A stretch of DNA of 15,137 nucleotides from Legionella genomosp. 1 (GTDB lineage: Bacteria; Pseudomonadota; Gammaproteobacteria; Legionellales; Legionellaceae), in NCBI GenBank assembly GCA_945865355.1, contig CAMBDN010000037.1, positions 1-15,137 on the forward strand, written 5' to 3'. The notes beneath the pieces were generated by a model. It saw only the letters and a list, made by a program, of their open reading frames with translations. It made no database searches and was not told the origin of the DNA. Each line of letters begins with the position of its first letter. Position 1 is the stretch's first letter. Both the position numbers and the translations under genes were made by a program. This document shows positions 14,818-15,137 of the stretch, one piece after another.

Positions 14818-14835
14818 AAATATTATGTAATATTT
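14818..14835. repeat. 18-base near-perfect palindrome
   Basis: AAATATTA-TG-TAATATTT: two 8-base arms around TG. In a dimeric form this could be a repressor or nucleoid-protein site, but in so AT-rich a context it can arise by chance. Confidence 0.35.
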
Positions 14836-15001
14836 ACAGACAATTAGATTTTTATTGAGTTAATTTGGCTTTGATTTGTATATGAGTATTTTCCAATCGT
14901 AAGATGAGCCTGAAATAATTATGACGATGTCGTAGTTAGTTTTGCTTTTAGGGTTTTGATTTTTAAAAACTATTTATTTGTTATTGTGGCATAAAATAGA
15001 C

Positions 15002-15112
15002 ATTGTGAATGAAGTGTGGTCAAGGTTGTGGGCGATAATGTTGAAAACGTATTTTTGTTTTCAATATTTCGTCCATGACTTTGTCCACACGTTCCGAAGG
15101 ATCATTCACAAT
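15002..15112 (+). repeat. 111-base long inverted repeat: structured RNA or miniature mobile element
   Basis: The ends are ATTGTGAATGA (15002-15012) and its exact complement TCATTCACAAT (15102-15112). The centre is TTGAAAAC (15041-15048) paired with GTTTTCAA (15057-15064) around an 8-base loop. The intervening arms, starting GTGTGG on the left (15014-15019) and ending CCACAC on the right (15085-15090), also pair throughout. They carry a one-base gap and a roughly 10-base asymmetric bulge (about 15091-15101). Most mismatches between the arms are G opposite T, which would be G-U pairs in a + strand RNA. It may be a small structured RNA, a MITE-like element, or a transcription-control hairpin for a gene to the right. 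Confidence 0.6.
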
Positions 15113-15137
15113 CCTCCTTAGCGTTGATTAGATTGGT

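Larger units (their letters stand above)
14633..15137. other. Gene-free, AT-rich stretch with several palindromes
   Basis: No ORF of credible length, tRNA or rRNA is seen on either strand. The stretch is AT-rich and holds inverted repeats at 14736-14775, 14818-14835 and 15002-15112, listed separately. The clustering suggests an insertion-prone junction or a non-coding RNA or regulatory region. The window ends before the next gene. Confidence 0.6.

Noticed and set aside
15006..15119. Short open frame running through the large palindrome, ending HTFRRIIHNPP
   Set aside because: Fewer than 40 codons, no ribosome site, and fully accounted for by the inverted repeat.
1..15137. CRISPR array, tRNA or rRNA genes, intact insertion sequence
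   Set aside because: No regularly spaced direct repeats, no cloverleaf or rRNA sequence, and no transposase frame were found by eye on either strand.

Overview
The window looks like part of a gammaproteobacterial chromosome, most likely from the Legionellales (Coxiella / Rickettsiella / Diplorickettsia-like intracellular bacteria). GyrA, GltA, S1, LapB and Cmk follow the gammaproteobacterial pattern closely, and the order gyrA-aroA-cmk-rpsA-lapA-lapB-pyrF is a shortened form of the usual gammaproteobacterial block. Genes often found inside that block (serC/pheA/hisC between gyrA and aroA, ihfB after rpsA) are not here, which fits a reduced, host-associated genome. Base composition is moderately AT-rich and becomes more so towards the right end. 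The taxonomic placement is inferred from protein character and gene order, not from a search.

Left part (1-2389): the 3' part of glycerol kinase (glpK, +) converges on citrate synthase (gltA, -). Two inverted repeats lie between them. A near-consensus sigma-70 promoter drives gltA from the intergenic region it shares with the divergent gyrA.

Centre (2390-11539): a rightward housekeeping run. gyrA encodes DNA gyrase A. aroA (EPSP synthase with class II motifs) overlaps cmk by 11 bases, and rpsA follows, ending in a 30-base perfectly palindromic terminator. After a gene-free stretch of palindromes come lapA and lapB, which set LPS synthesis through LpxC turnover, and then pyrF. This run links shikimate, nucleotide, translation and envelope functions, as in relatives.

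Right part (11540-15137): an accessory region. Two divergent genes share a 249-base promoter region. The leftward one encodes a histidine-phosphatase-superfamily protein with long non-catalytic extensions. The rightward one encodes a 423-residue protein that I do not recognise. Both look like candidate secreted effectors; this is inference. The phosphatase frame stays open for 70 further codons past its TGA, suggesting a truncated C-terminus or an exchanged tail. Downstream is a doubtful small leftward ORF, then about 500 gene-free, AT-rich bases with several palindromes. The largest is a 111-base inverted repeat (15002-15112) whose arm differences mostly preserve G-U pairing in one transcript orientation. 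That element and the divergent gene pair are the most unusual items here.
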